This document shows positions 9,189-19,000 of a stretch of 64,000 nucleotides of DNA, one piece after another. A model generated the notes under the pieces. That model saw nothing but the letters and a program-made list of their open reading frames with translations. It made no database searches and was not told where the DNA came from. The first letter of the stretch is position 1; every line of letters begins with the position of its first letter. Source of the stretch: Acidobacteriota bacterium. GTDB lineage: Bacteria > Acidobacteriota > Thermoanaerobaculia > Thermoanaerobaculales > Thermoanaerobaculaceae. The position numbers and the translations under genes were made by a program. Where the stretch lies: assembly GCA_016213675.1 (NCBI GenBank), contig JACQZW010000025.1:1-64000 (forward strand), given 5' to 3'.

Positions 9189-9258
9189 CTCAAGCCTCAA
9201 GCCCCAAGCCCCAAGCCCCAAGCCTCAAGCCTCAAGCCTCAAGCCTCAAGCCCCAAGC
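9189..9258. repeat. Heptamer tandem array (CTCAAGC) x10
   Basis: Ten contiguous heptamers, each CTCAAGC or CCCAAGC, fill 9189-9258 between the glycosyltransferase gene and the regulatory box of norC. This is the cleanest heptamer array of the short-word repeat family; the same word recurs at 56129-56156. Confidence 0.9.
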
Positions 9259-9264
9259 CGCCCT

Positions 9265-9278
9265 TTGACCCAGGTCAA
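9265..9278 (+). promoter_or_regulatory. FNR/DNR-type operator upstream of norCB
   Basis: TTGACCCAGGTCAA is a perfect palindrome of the form TTGAC-N4-GTCAA, the half-site spacing of Crp/Fnr proteins such as FNR, DNR and NnrR. It ends 74 bases before the norC start. Inference: oxygen- or NO-responsive activation of the nitric oxide reductase. The regulator gene is not in the window. Confidence 0.65.
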
Positions 9279-9352
9279 GGACGCCGCCCGGACGGCGGGC
9301 CAGTGTTCGCCGCAGGACTCGGGGCCCCGGCCCTGAACAGGAGGAGGTCGGA

Positions 9353-10069
9353 ATGAGCGAGAAGACGGCCAAGCTGATCTTCTGGATCGGCACGTTGTCG
9401 TCGCTGGTGCTCTTCCTCGCGCTCACCGTCGACACCACGGCGCAGTTCGCCGCGCTCACCCACGCCGACAGGCTGGATGAGCAGGTGGTGGCGGGGAAGC
9501 GGGCGTTCGAGCGCCGCAACTGCAACGACTGCCACACGATTCTCGGGTTCGGCGGGTACTACGCGCCGGACCTCACGCGGGCGTACCTGCGGCTCGGCGA
9601 GGATGCGATCAAGCGGCGCCTCGAGCACCCCGAGGTGGCGTTCGCCGACTCGTACCGCAAGATGCCCCAGCAGAACCTGACGCCCGCCGAGGTCGCCGAC
9701 ATCACGGCGTTCCTGAAGTGGGTGGCGAACATCGAGAACCACGACTGGCCGCCGCAGGACTCGGTGGCGCGCTGGAAGCGGTCGACGGAGCGGATGCTCG
9801 CCGCGGCCGCGCTGTCGCCCGGCGCGGCGCTCGTCGAGCAGGAGAACTGCCTGACCTGCCACAGCGTGGGAGGACGGGGCGAGAGCAAGGGCCCGCGCCT
9901 GGAGTGGATCGCCGGCAGCCGCGACTCGGCGTGGATCGCGGAGTACCTGGCCGACCCGCAGAAGCTCGCGCCCGGCAGCGAGATGCCCGACTACGCGCAC
10001 CTCTCGCCGGGGCAGCGCCAGATGATCGGCGAGTTCATCGCGGCGATCGCCGCCGGCCGGGGGAGGTGA
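9353..10069 (+). CDS. norC: Nitric oxide reductase subunit C, two-haem variant
   Basis: 238 residues, longer than the usual 150 or so. One N-terminal membrane anchor (residues 8-28) precedes the NorC cytochrome c domain: CNDCH at 57-61, LGFGGYYAPDL, and Met ligand in YRKMPQQ. A second cytochrome c domain follows with CLTCH near residue 168 and GSEMPDYAHLS as Met-ligand region. NorC passes electrons to NorB for 2 NO to N2O. The second haem could allow direct pairing with another donor. GGAGGAGG lies seven or so bases before ATG 9353. norB begins 3 bases after the stop. Confidence 0.88.
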   Translation: MSEKTAKLIFWIGTLSSLVLFLALTVDTTAQFAALTHADRLDEQVVAGKRAFERRNCNDCHTILGFGGYYAPDLTRAYLRLGEDAIKRRLEHPEVAFADSYRKMPQQNLTPAEVADITAFLKWVANIENHDWPPQDSVARWKRSTERMLAAAALSPGAALVEQENCLTCHSVGGRGESKGPRLEWIAGSRDSAWIAEYLADPQKLAPGSEMPDYAHLSPGQRQMIGEFIAAIAAGRGR

Positions 10070-10072
10070 GCG

Positions 10073-11410
10073 ATGACCCACAAGACACAGAGCGTGGCCT
10101 ACCCCTACTTCGTCGTGGCGCTCCTGCTCTTCGGCCTGCAGGTGGTGATGGGGCTGTGGCTGGGGATCCAGTACTTCGTCACCGTGCCGCAGAGCGTCGT
10201 CGACGTGTTCCCGTTCGCGACGGCGCGGGCGATGCACACCAACCTGCTCGTCCTCTGGCTGCTACTCGGCTTCATGGGCGCGACCTACTACCTGGTCCCC
10301 GAGGAGACCGGCACCGACATCGCCTGGCCCAAGGTCGCTTGGGCCCAGCTCGTGATCCTGAGCCTGACCGGCGTGATCGCGCTGGTCGGCTTCTTCTTCG
10401 GCTGGACGCAGGGCAAGCCGTTGCTCGAGATCCCGCGGCCGCTCGACGTCCTGGTGGTGATCGGCGCGCTCATGTTCCTCGCCAACGTCGGCATGACGAT
10501 GTTCCGCGCCCGCCGTTGGACCGCAATACAGGGCTCGCTCCTCGGCGGTTTGGTCTTCCTGGCGGTGATGTACCTGTTCGGCATGCCGTTCTACCGCAAC
10601 CTCGCCGAAGACTGGTACTACTGGTGGTGGGTGATCCACCTGTGGGTCGAGGGGGCGTGGGAGCTGATCGCCGCGGCGATGACGGCGTTCATCCTCATCA
10701 AGCTCACCGGCGTCGAGCGCAAGGTGGTCGAGAAGTGGCTCTACGTCGAGCTCGGCCTCTTCCTCTTCACTGGCATCGCCGGCACCGGGCACCACTACTA
10801 CTGGCTCGGCGCGCCGAAGTACTGGCTGTGGGTCGGCGGGATCTTCTCGGCGCTCGAGCCGCTGCCCATCGCGCTGATGGTCTGGGACACCTGGCGCGAC
10901 GTGCGGCACCGCACGACGCCGCTGCGGCCGCGGCTCACCTGGGTCTACCTGGTCGGCATGGTCGTGCTCCACTTCGTCGGCGCCGGCCTGTTCGGCATGG
11001 CGCACACCCTGCCGCAGGTCAACTACTACACCCACGGGAGCCAGGTGACGGTGTCGCACGGCCACCTGGCGTTCTACGGCGCTTACGTGCTGCTCAACCT
11101 GACCTTCTTCTACCTGGCGATCCCCCGCATCAAGGGGTTCCGCGACGGTGAGTACGACGAGCGGAGCGGCCACCTGGGCTTCTGGCTGACCAGCATGGGC
11201 GTGGTCGGGATGAGCCTGGCCTTCGGGGTCGCCGGGGTCCTGCAGAGCTACCTCGAACGCTACCTCGGGCAGCCCTACATGGTCGCCCAGGACCCGATCC
11301 GCTTCTGGATGGCCATCGTCGCGGCCCACGGCGTGCTGGTGGTCGCCGGGGTCGTGGTCATCGTGAAGCACCTGCTGACGCTCAGGTCCGTGACGGTGCA
11401 GGCAGCATAG
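10073..11410 (+). CDS. norB: Nitric oxide reductase subunit B (cNOR)
   Basis: 445 residues, 12 predicted membrane helices, haem-copper oxidase superfamily. Ligand motifs: HTNLL (H55, low-spin haem b), IHLWVEGAWE (FeB ligand His and the catalytic Glu that distinguishes NorB from oxidases), GTGHHYYW (two FeB His) and HGHLAFYG (haem His). There is no N-terminal quinol-oxidase extension, so it is the cytochrome-c-dependent type. It forms the complex with the preceding norC (3-base gap). NorD/NorQ maturation genes are not adjacent. Role: NO detoxification or the last steps of partial denitrification. Confidence 0.93.
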   Translation: MTHKTQSVAYPYFVVALLLFGLQVVMGLWLGIQYFVTVPQSVVDVFPFATARAMHTNLLVLWLLLGFMGATYYLVPEETGTDIAWPKVAWAQLVILSLTGVIALVGFFFGWTQGKPLLEIPRPLDVLVVIGALMFLANVGMTMFRARRWTAIQGSLLGGLVFLAVMYLFGMPFYRNLAEDWYYWWWVIHLWVEGAWELIAAAMTAFILIKLTGVERKVVEKWLYVELGLFLFTGIAGTGHHYYWLGAPKYWLWVGGIFSALEPLPIALMVWDTWRDVRHRTTPLRPRLTWVYLVGMVVLHFVGAGLFGMAHTLPQVNYYTHGSQVTVSHGHLAFYGAYVLLNLTFFYLAIPRIKGFRDGEYDERSGHLGFWLTSMGVVGMSLAFGVAGVLQSYLERYLGQPYMVAQDPIRFWMAIVAAHGVLVVAGVVVIVKHLLTLRSVTVQAA

Positions 11411-11454
11411 GACGTCCGGCGGCGCGGGACCTCCCGCGCACCCTGCGGGGAAAC

Positions 11455-11480
11455 GGCCGGCCGGGGGAACCCGGCCGGCC
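11455..11480. terminator. Bidirectional terminator-like hairpin, norB / tkt-pgi
   Basis: GGCCGGCCGGG pairs perfectly with 11470-11480 around a 4-base loop in the 92 bases between the converging norB and tkt-pgi genes. The T-tract on the plus side is weak (TCTTCCTGGTTTG). Confidence 0.55.
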
Positions 11481-11502
11481 TCTTCCTGGTTTGCTTCTCC
11501 TG

Positions 11503-14500
11503 CTAGATTGCCTCGACCTCGGCGACGAGCCGGGCGAGGACCGCGACCGAGTCCGGGCCGAGGTGGAGGTGCAGCACCCGCCGGTCGACGTCGGTCAAGG
11601 CGTGGAGGTCGCCGATCGCCTGGGAGTAGCGCAGCTTCCCGAGGGTGAAGCGGCGGCCGGGGATCCGGACGTCGCGGGTCGGCTCGCAGGTCAGCACGAT
11701 CGGCACGATGTGGTCCGGACCGCCCTTGTGGAGCTGGCCGGTGGAGTGCAGGTAGCGCGGCCCGAACGCGGCCGTGACCACGACCCCGGTCCGTCGACCA
11801 ACCGCGGTCGCGAGACGATCGACGAGCGCCGCGCAGGCGGGGTTCTCGGGAAGGTAGGCGAGCAGGACGACGGCGTCGTCGCCGGCGATCCCGTCGAGGT
11901 GGCGGATCAGCACCCGGCCCGGGTCCTCGGGCACCGTCGGCGTGTCGCCCGACCCGCCCTCCAGGGCCGCACGGGCCCGTTCCTTGGCGCGGACGACGTC
12001 CGGCTCGTCGAAGGGGTTGACGCCGAGGAGCAGCCCGGTCACGGCGGTGGCGAGCTCGAGAACGGCGAACGCCTCGCCGAGCGAGTCGCGGCGCAGGCGC
12101 CAGCGCAGGACCGGATGACCTGTGTTCGCGAGGGCATCGAGCGCAGCGTCGAGCGAGCCGGTCTCCTCGTCGGTGAATCGGGGTGACAGCCAGAGCGTGT
12201 GCGGCCACGCCGCGGCCGGCTCGGGCACGCGCGAAACGATGACCGGCAGGATTCCCTTGCCGTCCTTGCCGGTGCTCTCGGCGACGAGCTGCTCGGCCCA
12301 CATCCCGAGCGGCTCCAGCCCGGGCGACGCACACCAGGCCAGCCGCGCCCACGGTTGGGGCGAGATGCTCGCGAGCAGCGCGGCCAGCTCGATCGCCGGG
12401 TGGTTCAGCGTGATGGCGGCGAGGGCGCGGGCGCCCGAGGCGAGGAGCTGGTGGGTGTCGTGGCCGAGCCAGACCGAGGGGAACGCACCGACCGCCGTGT
12501 GGGGCGAGAAGCGCCCACCGACGTCGACAGGGTGGGGCAGGACGGCGCGGAAGCCCCGCTCGTCGGCCAGCCCGACCAGCGGGGTGCCCGGTTCGGTCAG
12601 GGCGACGAAGCGGTCGCCCGTGGAATCGCCATGGGTCGCGCGTAGGCTGTCCCAGAGGATCTCGAGGAGCGACGAGGTCTCGGCGGTGGTCCCCGACTTC
12701 GAGACGGCCATGACCGCGGCGGTCGCCGGGTCCAGAGCGTCGAGGATGCCCGCCACGCGATCGGGATCCGTGGTGTCGAGGACGACGATCTCGCGGCCGG
12801 ACGGGTTGCCCAGCACCTGGCGCAGCACCTGCGGCGCCAGGCTGGACCCGCCCATGCCCAGGAGGTAGAGCGTGCGGGCCCCGTCTGCCGCCAGCGCGGC
12901 CGCCAGACGCTCGAGCGTCGGGAGGTCGGGCACGGTGCGGGTGGGGGCGTCGAGCCAGCCGAGGCGGCGGGCCACGTCCTTGGCGTGTCGCTCGCCCCAC
13001 AGGGCGGAGTCGCGGGCGTTGAGCCGTTGGGGGACGTGGAGCGACTCGACGCGGGCGATCCTCCCGGCCCGCACGCCTTCCAGGCCCGTCGGCACCCAGC
13101 TCGCCACCGGGGTCACCTGACGGGTCGCGAGCTCGGTGCGGATGGCGGCGACGACCGACTCGACGGAGAAGCCGAGGCGGCGGGCCACCTCCTCGCCGGG
13201 CGCCGAGGCGCCGAAGCGCTCGAGTCCGATCACCAGGCCGTCGTCGCCGACCCAGCGCGTCCAGCCCTGCGGACTGGCCATCTCGACGGCGACACGGAGC
13301 CCGTGTCCGGGGCCGAGGACGGCATCCCGATATGCCTCGTCCTGGCGGGCGAAGAGCTCCAGGGAGGGCGCCGAGACGACCCGGGTCGGAACGCCGGTCG
13401 CCTCGAGCTCGAGCCGGACGGCGTGCGCGAGGGCGACCTCCGAGCCGGTGGCGAGCAGCACCACGCTCGGGACCGATCCGGAGGCCTCGGCCGCCACCGT
13501 GGCCCCACGTGCCACCTCGACCCCTTCGGCCGCTTGCACGGGCAGCTTCTGCCGCGTGAGCACCAGCACCGTCGGTCCGTCACGGCGCTCGAGGGCGACG
13601 CGCCAGGCGGCCGCCGTCTCGCGGGCGTCGGCGGGCCGCACCACGACCAGGCCGGGGATCGCCCGCAACGAGGCGAGGTGCTCGATCGGCTGGTGCGTCG
13701 GTCCGTCCTCCCCGAGGGCGACCGAGTCGTGCGTGAACACGTAGACCACCGGGAGCCGCATCAGTGCCGACAGGCGCAGCGCGGGCCGCAGGTAGTCGGC
13801 GAAGACCAGGAAGGTCGCGACGTACGGCCGCACCCCGCCGTGCAGCGCGAGGCCGTTGCCGACCGCCGCCATGCCGAGCTCGCGGATGCCGAAGTGGAGG
13901 TTGCGGCCGGCGAACTCGCCCGGGGCGACGTCGGCCTCGCCCTTGAGCAGGGTGTTGGTGGACGGGGCGAGGTCGGCCGAGCCGCCGATCAGCTCCGGCA
14001 CCACGCCGGCCAGCGCGTTGAGCGTCTTGCCCGACGCCTCACGGGTCGCCAACGCCGCCCCGACGTCGAACCTCGGGAGGGCGGCGGCGACACCCTCGGG
14101 CAGCTCGCCGGCGAGCCGTCGCACGAGCTCGGCGCACAGCTCGGGATGCGCCTCGCGGTAGCCGGCCAGCCGGGCGTGCCAGTCCTGCCGCTCGCCGCGG
14201 CGCGCGGCGCCCAGCTCGCGGAGGTGGGCGAGGACGTCGTCCGGGACGACGAACGGCGTGTCAACCTCGCAGCCGAGCGCCCGCCGGGTCGCGACGGCCT
14301 CGTCGCCACCGAGCGGGGCACCGTGCGCCTCGGCGCTGTCCTGCTTGTGCGGCGAGCCGAAGCCGATGTGCGTGCGGACGCGCACGAGGACCGGCGCGTC
14401 CTCGCGGGAGCGGGCGTCGGCGAGCGCCGCGGCGACGGTCTCGAGGTCGTTGCCGTCGTCCACCGACAGGGTGCGCCAGCCGTAGGCGCGGAATCGCGCC

Positions 14501-15117
14501 TCGACGTCGTCGGACCAGGCGAGCGCCGTGGACCCCTCGATCGTGATCCGGTTGTCGTCGTAGAGCACGACCAGGCGGCCGAGCTTGAGGTGACCCGCCA
14601 GCGAGGCCGCCTCGTGCGAGATCCCTTCCATGAGGTCGCCGTCGGAGGCGAGCACCCAGGTGCGGTGGTCGACGACGGCATGGCCCGGGCGGTTGAAGCG
14701 GGCCGCCAGGTGGCGCTCGGCGAGCGCCATCCCGACCGCGGAGGCGAGCCCCTGCCCGAGCGGGCCGGTGGTCATCTCGACGCCCGGGGTGTGCGCGTGC
14801 TCCGGGTGCCCGGGGGTTCGCGAGCCCCACCGGCGGAAACGCTTCAGCTCGTCGAGGGGGAGGTCGTAACCGAACAGGTGGAGGAGGGCGTAGAGGAGCG
14901 CCGAGCCGTGCCCGGCCGACAGCACGAAGCGGTCGCGGTCGGGCCAGACGGGGTCGGCGGGATCGTGGCGCAAGAAACGGCTCCACAGCACGTAGGCCAT
15001 CGGGGTGGCGCCGAGGGGCAGCCCGGGGTGCCCCGACCGAGCCTGCTCGACCTGATCGATCGCCAGCACCCGAATCGCCGTCACCGCCCGCCGGTCCATC
15101 GCGTCGAAGCCCCGCAT
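11503..15117 (-). CDS. Transketolase-phosphoglucose isomerase fusion
   Basis: 1204 residues, one uninterrupted frame. Residues 1 to about 665 are a full transketolase: ThDP/metal motif [13 protein letters not shown] (158-170), catalytic Glu413 in [23 protein letters not shown]-terminal domain ATGSEV. Residues of about 680-1204 are a phosphoglucose isomerase with SIS fold: GMGGSSLAP (755-763), [22 protein letters not shown] and LHKGGP. The isomerase half resembles the C-terminal half of known transaldolase-Pgi fusions, yet no transaldolase domain is present. Fusion would join pentose-phosphate carbon exchange (making F6P) to F6P/G6P interconversion. ATG 15117 has GGGAGG upstream; the GTG-type alternatives further upstream add non-homologous residues. 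Confidence 0.92.
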   Translation of the reverse strand: MRGFDAMDRRAVTAIRVLAIDQVEQARSGHPGLPLGATPMAYVLWSRFLRHDPADPVWPDRDRFVLSAGHGSALLYALLHLFGYDLPLDELKRFRRWGSRTPGHPEHAHTPGVEMTTGPLGQGLASAVGMALAERHLAARFNRPGHAVVDHRTWVLASDGDLMEGISHEAASLAGHLKLGRLVVLYDDNRITIEGSTALAWSDDVEARFRAYGWRTLSVDDGNDLETVAAALADARSREDAPVLVRVRTHIGFGSPHKQDSAEAHGAPLGGDEAVATRRALGCEVDTPFVVPDDVLAHLRELGAARRGERQDWHARLAGYREAHPELCAELVRRLAGELPEGVAAALPRFDVGAALATREASGKTLNALAGVVPELIGGSADLAPSTNTLLKGEADVAPGEFAGRNLHFGIRELGMAAVGNGLALHGGVRPYVATFLVFADYLRPALRLSALMRLPVVYVFTHDSVALGEDGPTHQPIEHLASLRAIPGLVVVRPADARETAAAWRVALERRDGPTVLVLTRQKLPVQAAEGVEVARGATVAAEASGSVPSVVLLATGSEVALAHAVRLELEATGVPTRVVSAPSLELFARQDEAYRDAVLGPGHGLRVAVEMASPQGWTRWVGDDGLVIGLERFGASAPGEEVARRLGFSVESVVAAIRTELATRQVTPVASWVPTGLEGVRAGRIARVESLHVPQRLNARDSALWGERHAKDVARRLGWLDAPTRTVPDLPTLERLAAALAADGARTLYLLGMGGSSLAPQVLRQVLGNPSGREIVVLDTTDPDRVAGILDALDPATAAVMAVSKSGTTAETSSLLEILWDSLRATHGDSTGDRFVALTEPGTPLVGLADERGFRAVLPHPVDVGGRFSPHTAVGAFPSVWLGHDTHQLLASGARALAAITLNHPAIELAALLASISPQPWARLAWCASPGLEPLGMWAEQLVAESTGKDGKGILPVIVSRVPEPAAAWPHTLWLSPRFTDEETGSLDAALDALANTGHPVLRWRLRRDSLGEAFAVLELATAVTGLLLGVNPFDEPDVVRAKERARAALEGGSGDTPTVPEDPGRVLIRHLDGIAGDDAVVLLAYLPENPACAALVDRLATAVGRRTGVVVTAAFGPRYLHSTGQLHKGGPDHIVPIVLTCEPTRDVRIPGRRFTLGKLRYSQAIGDLHALTDVDRRVLHLHLGPDSVAVLARLVAEVEAI

Positions 15118-15213
15118 GTCGCCTCCCGTCCGGGCGCCGATTCTGGAGCATGTGCCGCCCTGGAGCAAGCGCCGCTAGGAAGCCGACAGCCGTCAGATCT
15201 GCCGCCCGCCCAA

Positions 15214-15238
15214 TCGAGAGTCGAGAGTCGGGGGGGGA
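15214..15238. repeat. Short-word repeat fragment (GAGAGTC)
   Basis: Two tandem GAGAGTC words followed by an eight-G run, between tkt-pgi and ompH (divergent genes). No complementary arm is evident. Confidence 0.5.
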
Positions 15239-15337
15239 CTCGCGAGCCGCGACGTGGTCGCGGCGAGTGCGGGGGCACGGGGGGCGTAGCAGGCGGAGGA
15301 CTGGGTGGGGGGCCTGCGGGCCCCCCGCAGTGAGGTG

Positions 15338-15343
15338 TACAAT
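15338..15343 (+). promoter_or_regulatory. -10 box of ompH-lpxD-fabZ-lpxA
   Basis: TACAAT lies 49 bases before ATG 15392. A perfect 8-bp GC hairpin (15307-15326) occupies the -35 side. This is a leadered promoter, as ompH has its own AAGGAG. Confidence 0.5.
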
Positions 15344-15391
15344 ACGCCGCCCGAAAGAGTCGGGAAGCGGCTACGCGCAAAGGAGTTCGAC

Positions 15392-15913
15392 ATGAAGCGA
15401 GTTCTCGTGGCGTTGGTGGTGGCGCTGCTGGCGGCGCCGGTCGTGGTGAGGGCGCAAGAGGCGTTCAAGTTCGCGGTCATCGATGTCGACCGGATCCGCG
15501 ACGAATCGACGATGGGCAAGGAGATCAAGGGCCGCCTGATGAAGCTCCAGGAGGAGAAGATCGCCCAGGGGAAGAGGCTCGCCGATGAGCTCGAGGCGAT
15601 TCGCAAGCAGGTCGCGACGCAGGCGGCGACGCTCTCCGACGCCAAGCTCAAGGAGCTGCAGAAGCGCGGCGAGGACAAGCAGGTCGAGATCGATCGGTTC
15701 CAGGAGGACGCCCGGCAGCAGCTCATGGAGGCTCAGCGCAAGGAGTTCGCCGACCTCGAGAAGCAGGTGATGCCCCTGATCAACGAGCTGTGCCGCGAGA
15801 TGAAGTACTTGATGGTGTTCAACAAGTACCAGTCGGGGCTGATCTACGCGGACGAGGCGGTCGACGTGACCGACAAGGTCCTGGTCCGGTTCAACAGCAA
15901 AGTGACCAAGTGA
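15392..15913 (+). CDS. OmpH/Skp-family periplasmic chaperone
   Basis: 173 residues. Signal peptide residues 1-21 (MKRVLVALVVALLAAPVVVRAQ, cleavage after RAQ or VRA). The mature part opens with FKFAVIDVDRIRDES, the Skp beta strand, followed by a long helical hairpin rich in Glu/Lys and a C-terminal strand (LIYADEAVDVTDKVLVRFN). Skp holds unfolded outer-membrane proteins in the periplasm for BamA. AAGGAG is about 8 bases before the ATG. It precedes lpxD, fabZ and lpxA as in most Gram-negative bacteria; bamA, normally just upstream, is missing here and replaced by tkt-pgi. Confidence 0.88.
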   Translation: MKRVLVALVVALLAAPVVVRAQEAFKFAVIDVDRIRDESTMGKEIKGRLMKLQEEKIAQGKRLADELEAIRKQVATQAATLSDAKLKELQKRGEDKQVEIDRFQEDARQQLMEAQRKEFADLEKQVMPLINELCREMKYLMVFNKYQSGLIYADEAVDVTDKVLVRFNSKVTK

Positions 15914-15943
15914 CCACGACTCGCCCAGGGGCGAGTCGTGGTC
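15912..15943 (+). terminator. Hairpin at the ompH stop codon
   Basis: A perfect 14-bp stem (15912-15925 with 15930-15943, loop CAGG) starts inside the ompH TGA stop. No T-tract follows, so it may be an attenuator, RNA-stability element or Rho-linked pause rather than an intrinsic terminator. Confidence 0.45.
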
Positions 15944-15989
15944 ATCCCGAGCAGCGGACGACCCGGTGTTGCATCTGCAAGGAAACACT

Positions 15990-16209
15990 CGTCATTGCGA
16001 GGCCCGCAGGGCCGAAGCAATCCCGGCGCGCCTGGAGCATGCTGAGATGCGTCGGGATCGCGCGGGTGGTCGGGCGGGTGGCGCGACGCGGGCTGGCTGG
16101 CCTCGGGCCGAATCCGAGGGTGGGGGTTGGGGGCTGGCTCCCGCCGTGGCCCGAGAGTGCGCGGCGCTCCCGCATTGCTTCGTCGGCCTTTGGCCTCCTT
16201 GCGATGACG
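15990..16209. repeat. MITE-like palindromic element, copy 2
   Basis: The left arm begins CGTCATTGCGAGG and contains GAAGCAATCC; the right arm contains ATTGCTTCG and ends TTGCGATGACG. The two arms are imperfect complements with about 145 bases between. It fills the 354-base gap between ompH and lpxD, which holds no gene. Confidence 0.7.
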
Positions 16210-16267
16210 ACGGGGACGATGCGAGCCGGGAAGCACGCGGGGCCTCGCGGGGAGCGGTGAGGCGGTG

Positions 16268-17304
16268 ATGGGCGGTGACGGCACCTACACGCTGGCCGAG
16301 CTGGCCGCACGGGTCGGCGGGACCGTCGTTGGCGACGGGGAACGCGTGCTCGCGGGGATCCGGCCGCTCGACGACGCCGCGCCCGAGCACTTGTCGTTCT
16401 ATCACAACCGACGCTACCTCGAGTCGGCCCGAGCTTCGCGCGCCGGCGCGCTCCTCGTCGCGGAGCCCGGGCAATTCCCCGGCCGCGACCTCCTGGTGTG
16501 CCGGGAACCCTACCCGGCGTTCGCGAAGCTGCTGGAGATCTTCCACCCGCAGCACCGGCCTCCCACCGGCGTGCACCCGAGCGCGGTCGTCGCGCCGTCG
16601 GCGCGGCTCGGCGCCGGGGCCAGCGTCGGACCGACGGCGGTGGTCGGCGAGCGCGCGGTGGTCGGCGACCGTGCCGTGCTCGGCCCCGGAGCTATCGTCG
16701 GCGACGACGCCGAGGTCGGCACCGACACCTGGCTCCACCCGCACGTCGTGATCGAGCCGCGCTGCCGCGTCGGCGCGCGCTGCATTCTCCACGCCGGCGT
16801 CGTCGTGGGCTCCGACGGCTACGGCTTCGCGACGGTCGGGGGCACCCATCACAAGGTGCCCCAGGTCGGCATCGTGGTCGTGGAGGACGACGTCGAGCTC
16901 GGCGCCAACGTGTGCGTGGACCGGGCGACGCTCGGGGAGACGCGGATCGGCCGCGGCACCAAGGTGGACAACCTGGTGCAGGTCGGGCACAACGTCCAGG
17001 TCGGCGAGGGCTGCCTGCTCGTCGCCCAGGCGGGGATCGCCGGCTCCACCAAGCTGGGCCGGTACGTGGTCATGGCCGGGCAGAGCGGGGCCGCCGGTCA
17101 CCTGCACCTCGGCGACGGCACGCAGGTGACGGCCCAGAGCGGGGTCATGACGGACACCGCGGCGCGGGAGGTCGTGTCAGGCATGCCGGCCAGGCCGCAA
17201 CGCGAGTTCTTGCGGGCGATGGCGAACCTCTTCCAGCTCGACGCGCTCAAGCGGCGGGTCAAAGGGCTGGAGGCCGCGGTCGCCCGGTTGGGGGGAAGAG
17301 CCGA

Positions 17305-17308
<4 letters not shown>
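16268..17308 (+). CDS. lpxD: UDP-3-O-acylglucosamine N-acyltransferase
   Basis: 346 residues. The N-terminal UDP-binding domain ([28 protein letters not shown]) is followed by about 10 hexapeptide repeats of the left-handed beta-helix (e.g. [14 protein letters not shown]). The catalytic His is in [11 protein letters not shown] near residue 240, and GSDGYGFA is the acceptor-site motif. It adds the second hydroxyacyl chain in lipid A synthesis. The start is the ATG right after a GTG (GTGATG); GAGG is 5 bases upstream. The stop overlaps the fabZ start (ATGA). Confidence 0.95.
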
Positions 17309-17747
<439 letters not shown>

Positions 17748-17748
<1 letters not shown>

Positions 17749-18536
17749 TGGCGAGGATCCACCCAACCGCGGTGGTGGACCCGCGGGCGACCGTGGCCGA
17801 CGGCGTCGAGATCGGGCCGTACGTCGTCGTCGACGGCGAGGTCGAGATCGGTGCCGGCTGCGTCGTGGGCGCCTTCTGTCGCATCGAGGGCCCGACCGTG
17901 ATCGGTCCGGGCAACCGGTTCGTCTCGCACTGCTCGGTCGGTGCGCCGCCGCAGGACATCTCGTACAAGGGCGATCCGACACGACTCGAGATAGCCGCCA
18001 ACAACCTCTTCCGGGAGTTCGTCACGCTCCACCGTGGCACGACCAAGGGCGGCGGTGTCACCCGCATCGGCAGCAACGGGCTGTACATGGCGTACGTCCA
18101 CGTCGCCCACGACTGCCAGGTCGGCGACAACGTCATCTTCGCGAACAACGGCACGCTGGCCGGGCACGTCGAGGTGGGGCACTTCTCGCACGTCGGAGCA
18201 CTCTCCGCCGTGCACCAGTTCTGCCACGTCGGCGAGTACGCCTTCATCGGCGGCGGGACGATCGCGACCAAGGACGTGCTGCCGTTCATGAAGACCGTGG
18301 GGTCGCGGCCCGCCCGCTGCTTCGGGCCGAACACCATCGGCCTGCAGCGCAAGGGCTTCTCGCCGGACAGGCTGGACGCGCTCAAGAAGTCGTGGCGACT
18401 CCTGCACAGCCCGAAGCTGACCACCTCCGAAGCCGTCGCGCGCATCCAGGCGGAGCTCGGCGACGCCCCGGACGCCCTGCGGATCGTCGAGTTCATGGCG
18501 GCCTCGGAGCGCGGCGTGATCCTCGCGCGCGGCTGA
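17748..18536 (+). CDS. lpxA: UDP-N-acetylglucosamine O-acyltransferase
   Basis: 262 residues, left-handed beta-helix hexapeptides then a helical C-terminal domain (PDRLDALKKSWRLL). Catalytic His121 is in VAHDCQVGDNVIFAN. It catalyses the first, reversible step of lipid A synthesis in the cytoplasm. The start ATG overlaps the fabZ stop; the GTG three bases before is a less likely start. LpxA ends the operon; lpxB and lpxI are not present, and a short-word repeat follows the stop directly. Confidence 0.95.
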
Positions 18537-18626
18537 CGGTCCCGGGTCCCGGGTCTCGAGTCCCGGGTCCCGAGTCAAGAATCCAGAGTAGGTGCTGGGG
18601 CTCGTTGCCCACCGGTCCTTGACTCG
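18537..18626. repeat. Short-word repeat (GGGTCCC/GAGTCCC word)
   Basis: Tandem heptamers CCCGGGT / CTCGAGT / CCCGAGT run from the lpxA stop to about 18575; a short complementary arm (CCTTGACTCGGG) lies at 18617-18627. The arm's TTGACT doubles as the -35 box of the next gene. Confidence 0.75.
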
Positions 18627-18647
18627 GGCCGTCGGGCGCTCGACCAT
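18619..18647 (+). promoter_or_regulatory. Promoter of YggU gene, leaderless
   Basis: TTGACT (18619-18624), 17-base spacer, GACCAT (18642-18647), then 7 bases to ATG 18655. Both hexamers and the spacing are close to sigma-70 form, and no Shine-Dalgarno is possible. Confidence 0.6.
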
Positions 18648-18654
18648 CCTCGCG

Positions 18655-18951
18655 ATGGAGATCCCCTCGTACCTGCGGGATGCCCCCGAGGGTTGCCGGA
18701 TCTCGGTGCGGGTGCACCCCCGGGCACGCCGCAACCGCGTTGCCGGTGAGCACGGTGGCGCGCTGAAGGTCGAGGTCACGGCGCCTCCCGAGGGCGGGGC
18801 CGCGAACGTGGCGGTCGAGGAGCTGGTCGCCTCGCTCCTCGGCGTGGCGAAACGCGCGGTGACCGTGGTCGTCGGGCACGGATCGAGGAGCAAGACGCTC
18901 TCGGTGGCCGGAGTCGACGCGGCCTCGGCCGCGGCCGCCTTGGACGGGTGA
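18655..18951 (+). CDS. YggU/DUF167 family protein
   Basis: 98 residues. Signatures ISVRVHPRARRNRVAG and VEVTAPPEGGAANVAVEELVASLLGV and VVVGHGSRSKTLSVAG are those of the YggU/UPF0235 fold, which has an alpha/beta sandwich of unknown function and is often adjacent to YggT. No yggT is near. The start ATG 18655 follows its promoter by 7 bases; an upstream ATG at 18592 lies within the promoter and repeat. Confidence 0.85.
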   Translation: MEIPSYLRDAPEGCRISVRVHPRARRNRVAGEHGGALKVEVTAPPEGGAANVAVEELVASLLGVAKRAVTVVVGHGSRSKTLSVAGVDAASAAAALDG

Positions 18952-18976
18952 CAACGTCGGCGGCCCTGTGCAATGG

Positions 18977-19000
18977 CCGCTTTCAATTTGTTGAAAGCGG
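18977..19000 (+). promoter_or_regulatory. Operator-like perfect palindrome before HD-GYP gene
   Basis: CCGCTTTCAA, 4-base spacer TTTG, TTGAAAGCGG: a perfect 10-bp inverted repeat. It ends one base before the TAGAAT -10 box (19002-19007), which is 7 bases before GTG 19015, so the palindrome covers the -35 to -10 region. A repressor or activator site is the simplest reading. Confidence 0.6.

Noticed and set aside
9189-9258. Possible CRISPR array
   Set aside because: Units are 7 bases and contiguous with no spacers; no cas gene in the window.
12985-15333. Long plus-strand frame antisense to transketolase
   Set aside because: Same GC artefact; no recognisable motif, and the minus frame is a well-conserved enzyme.
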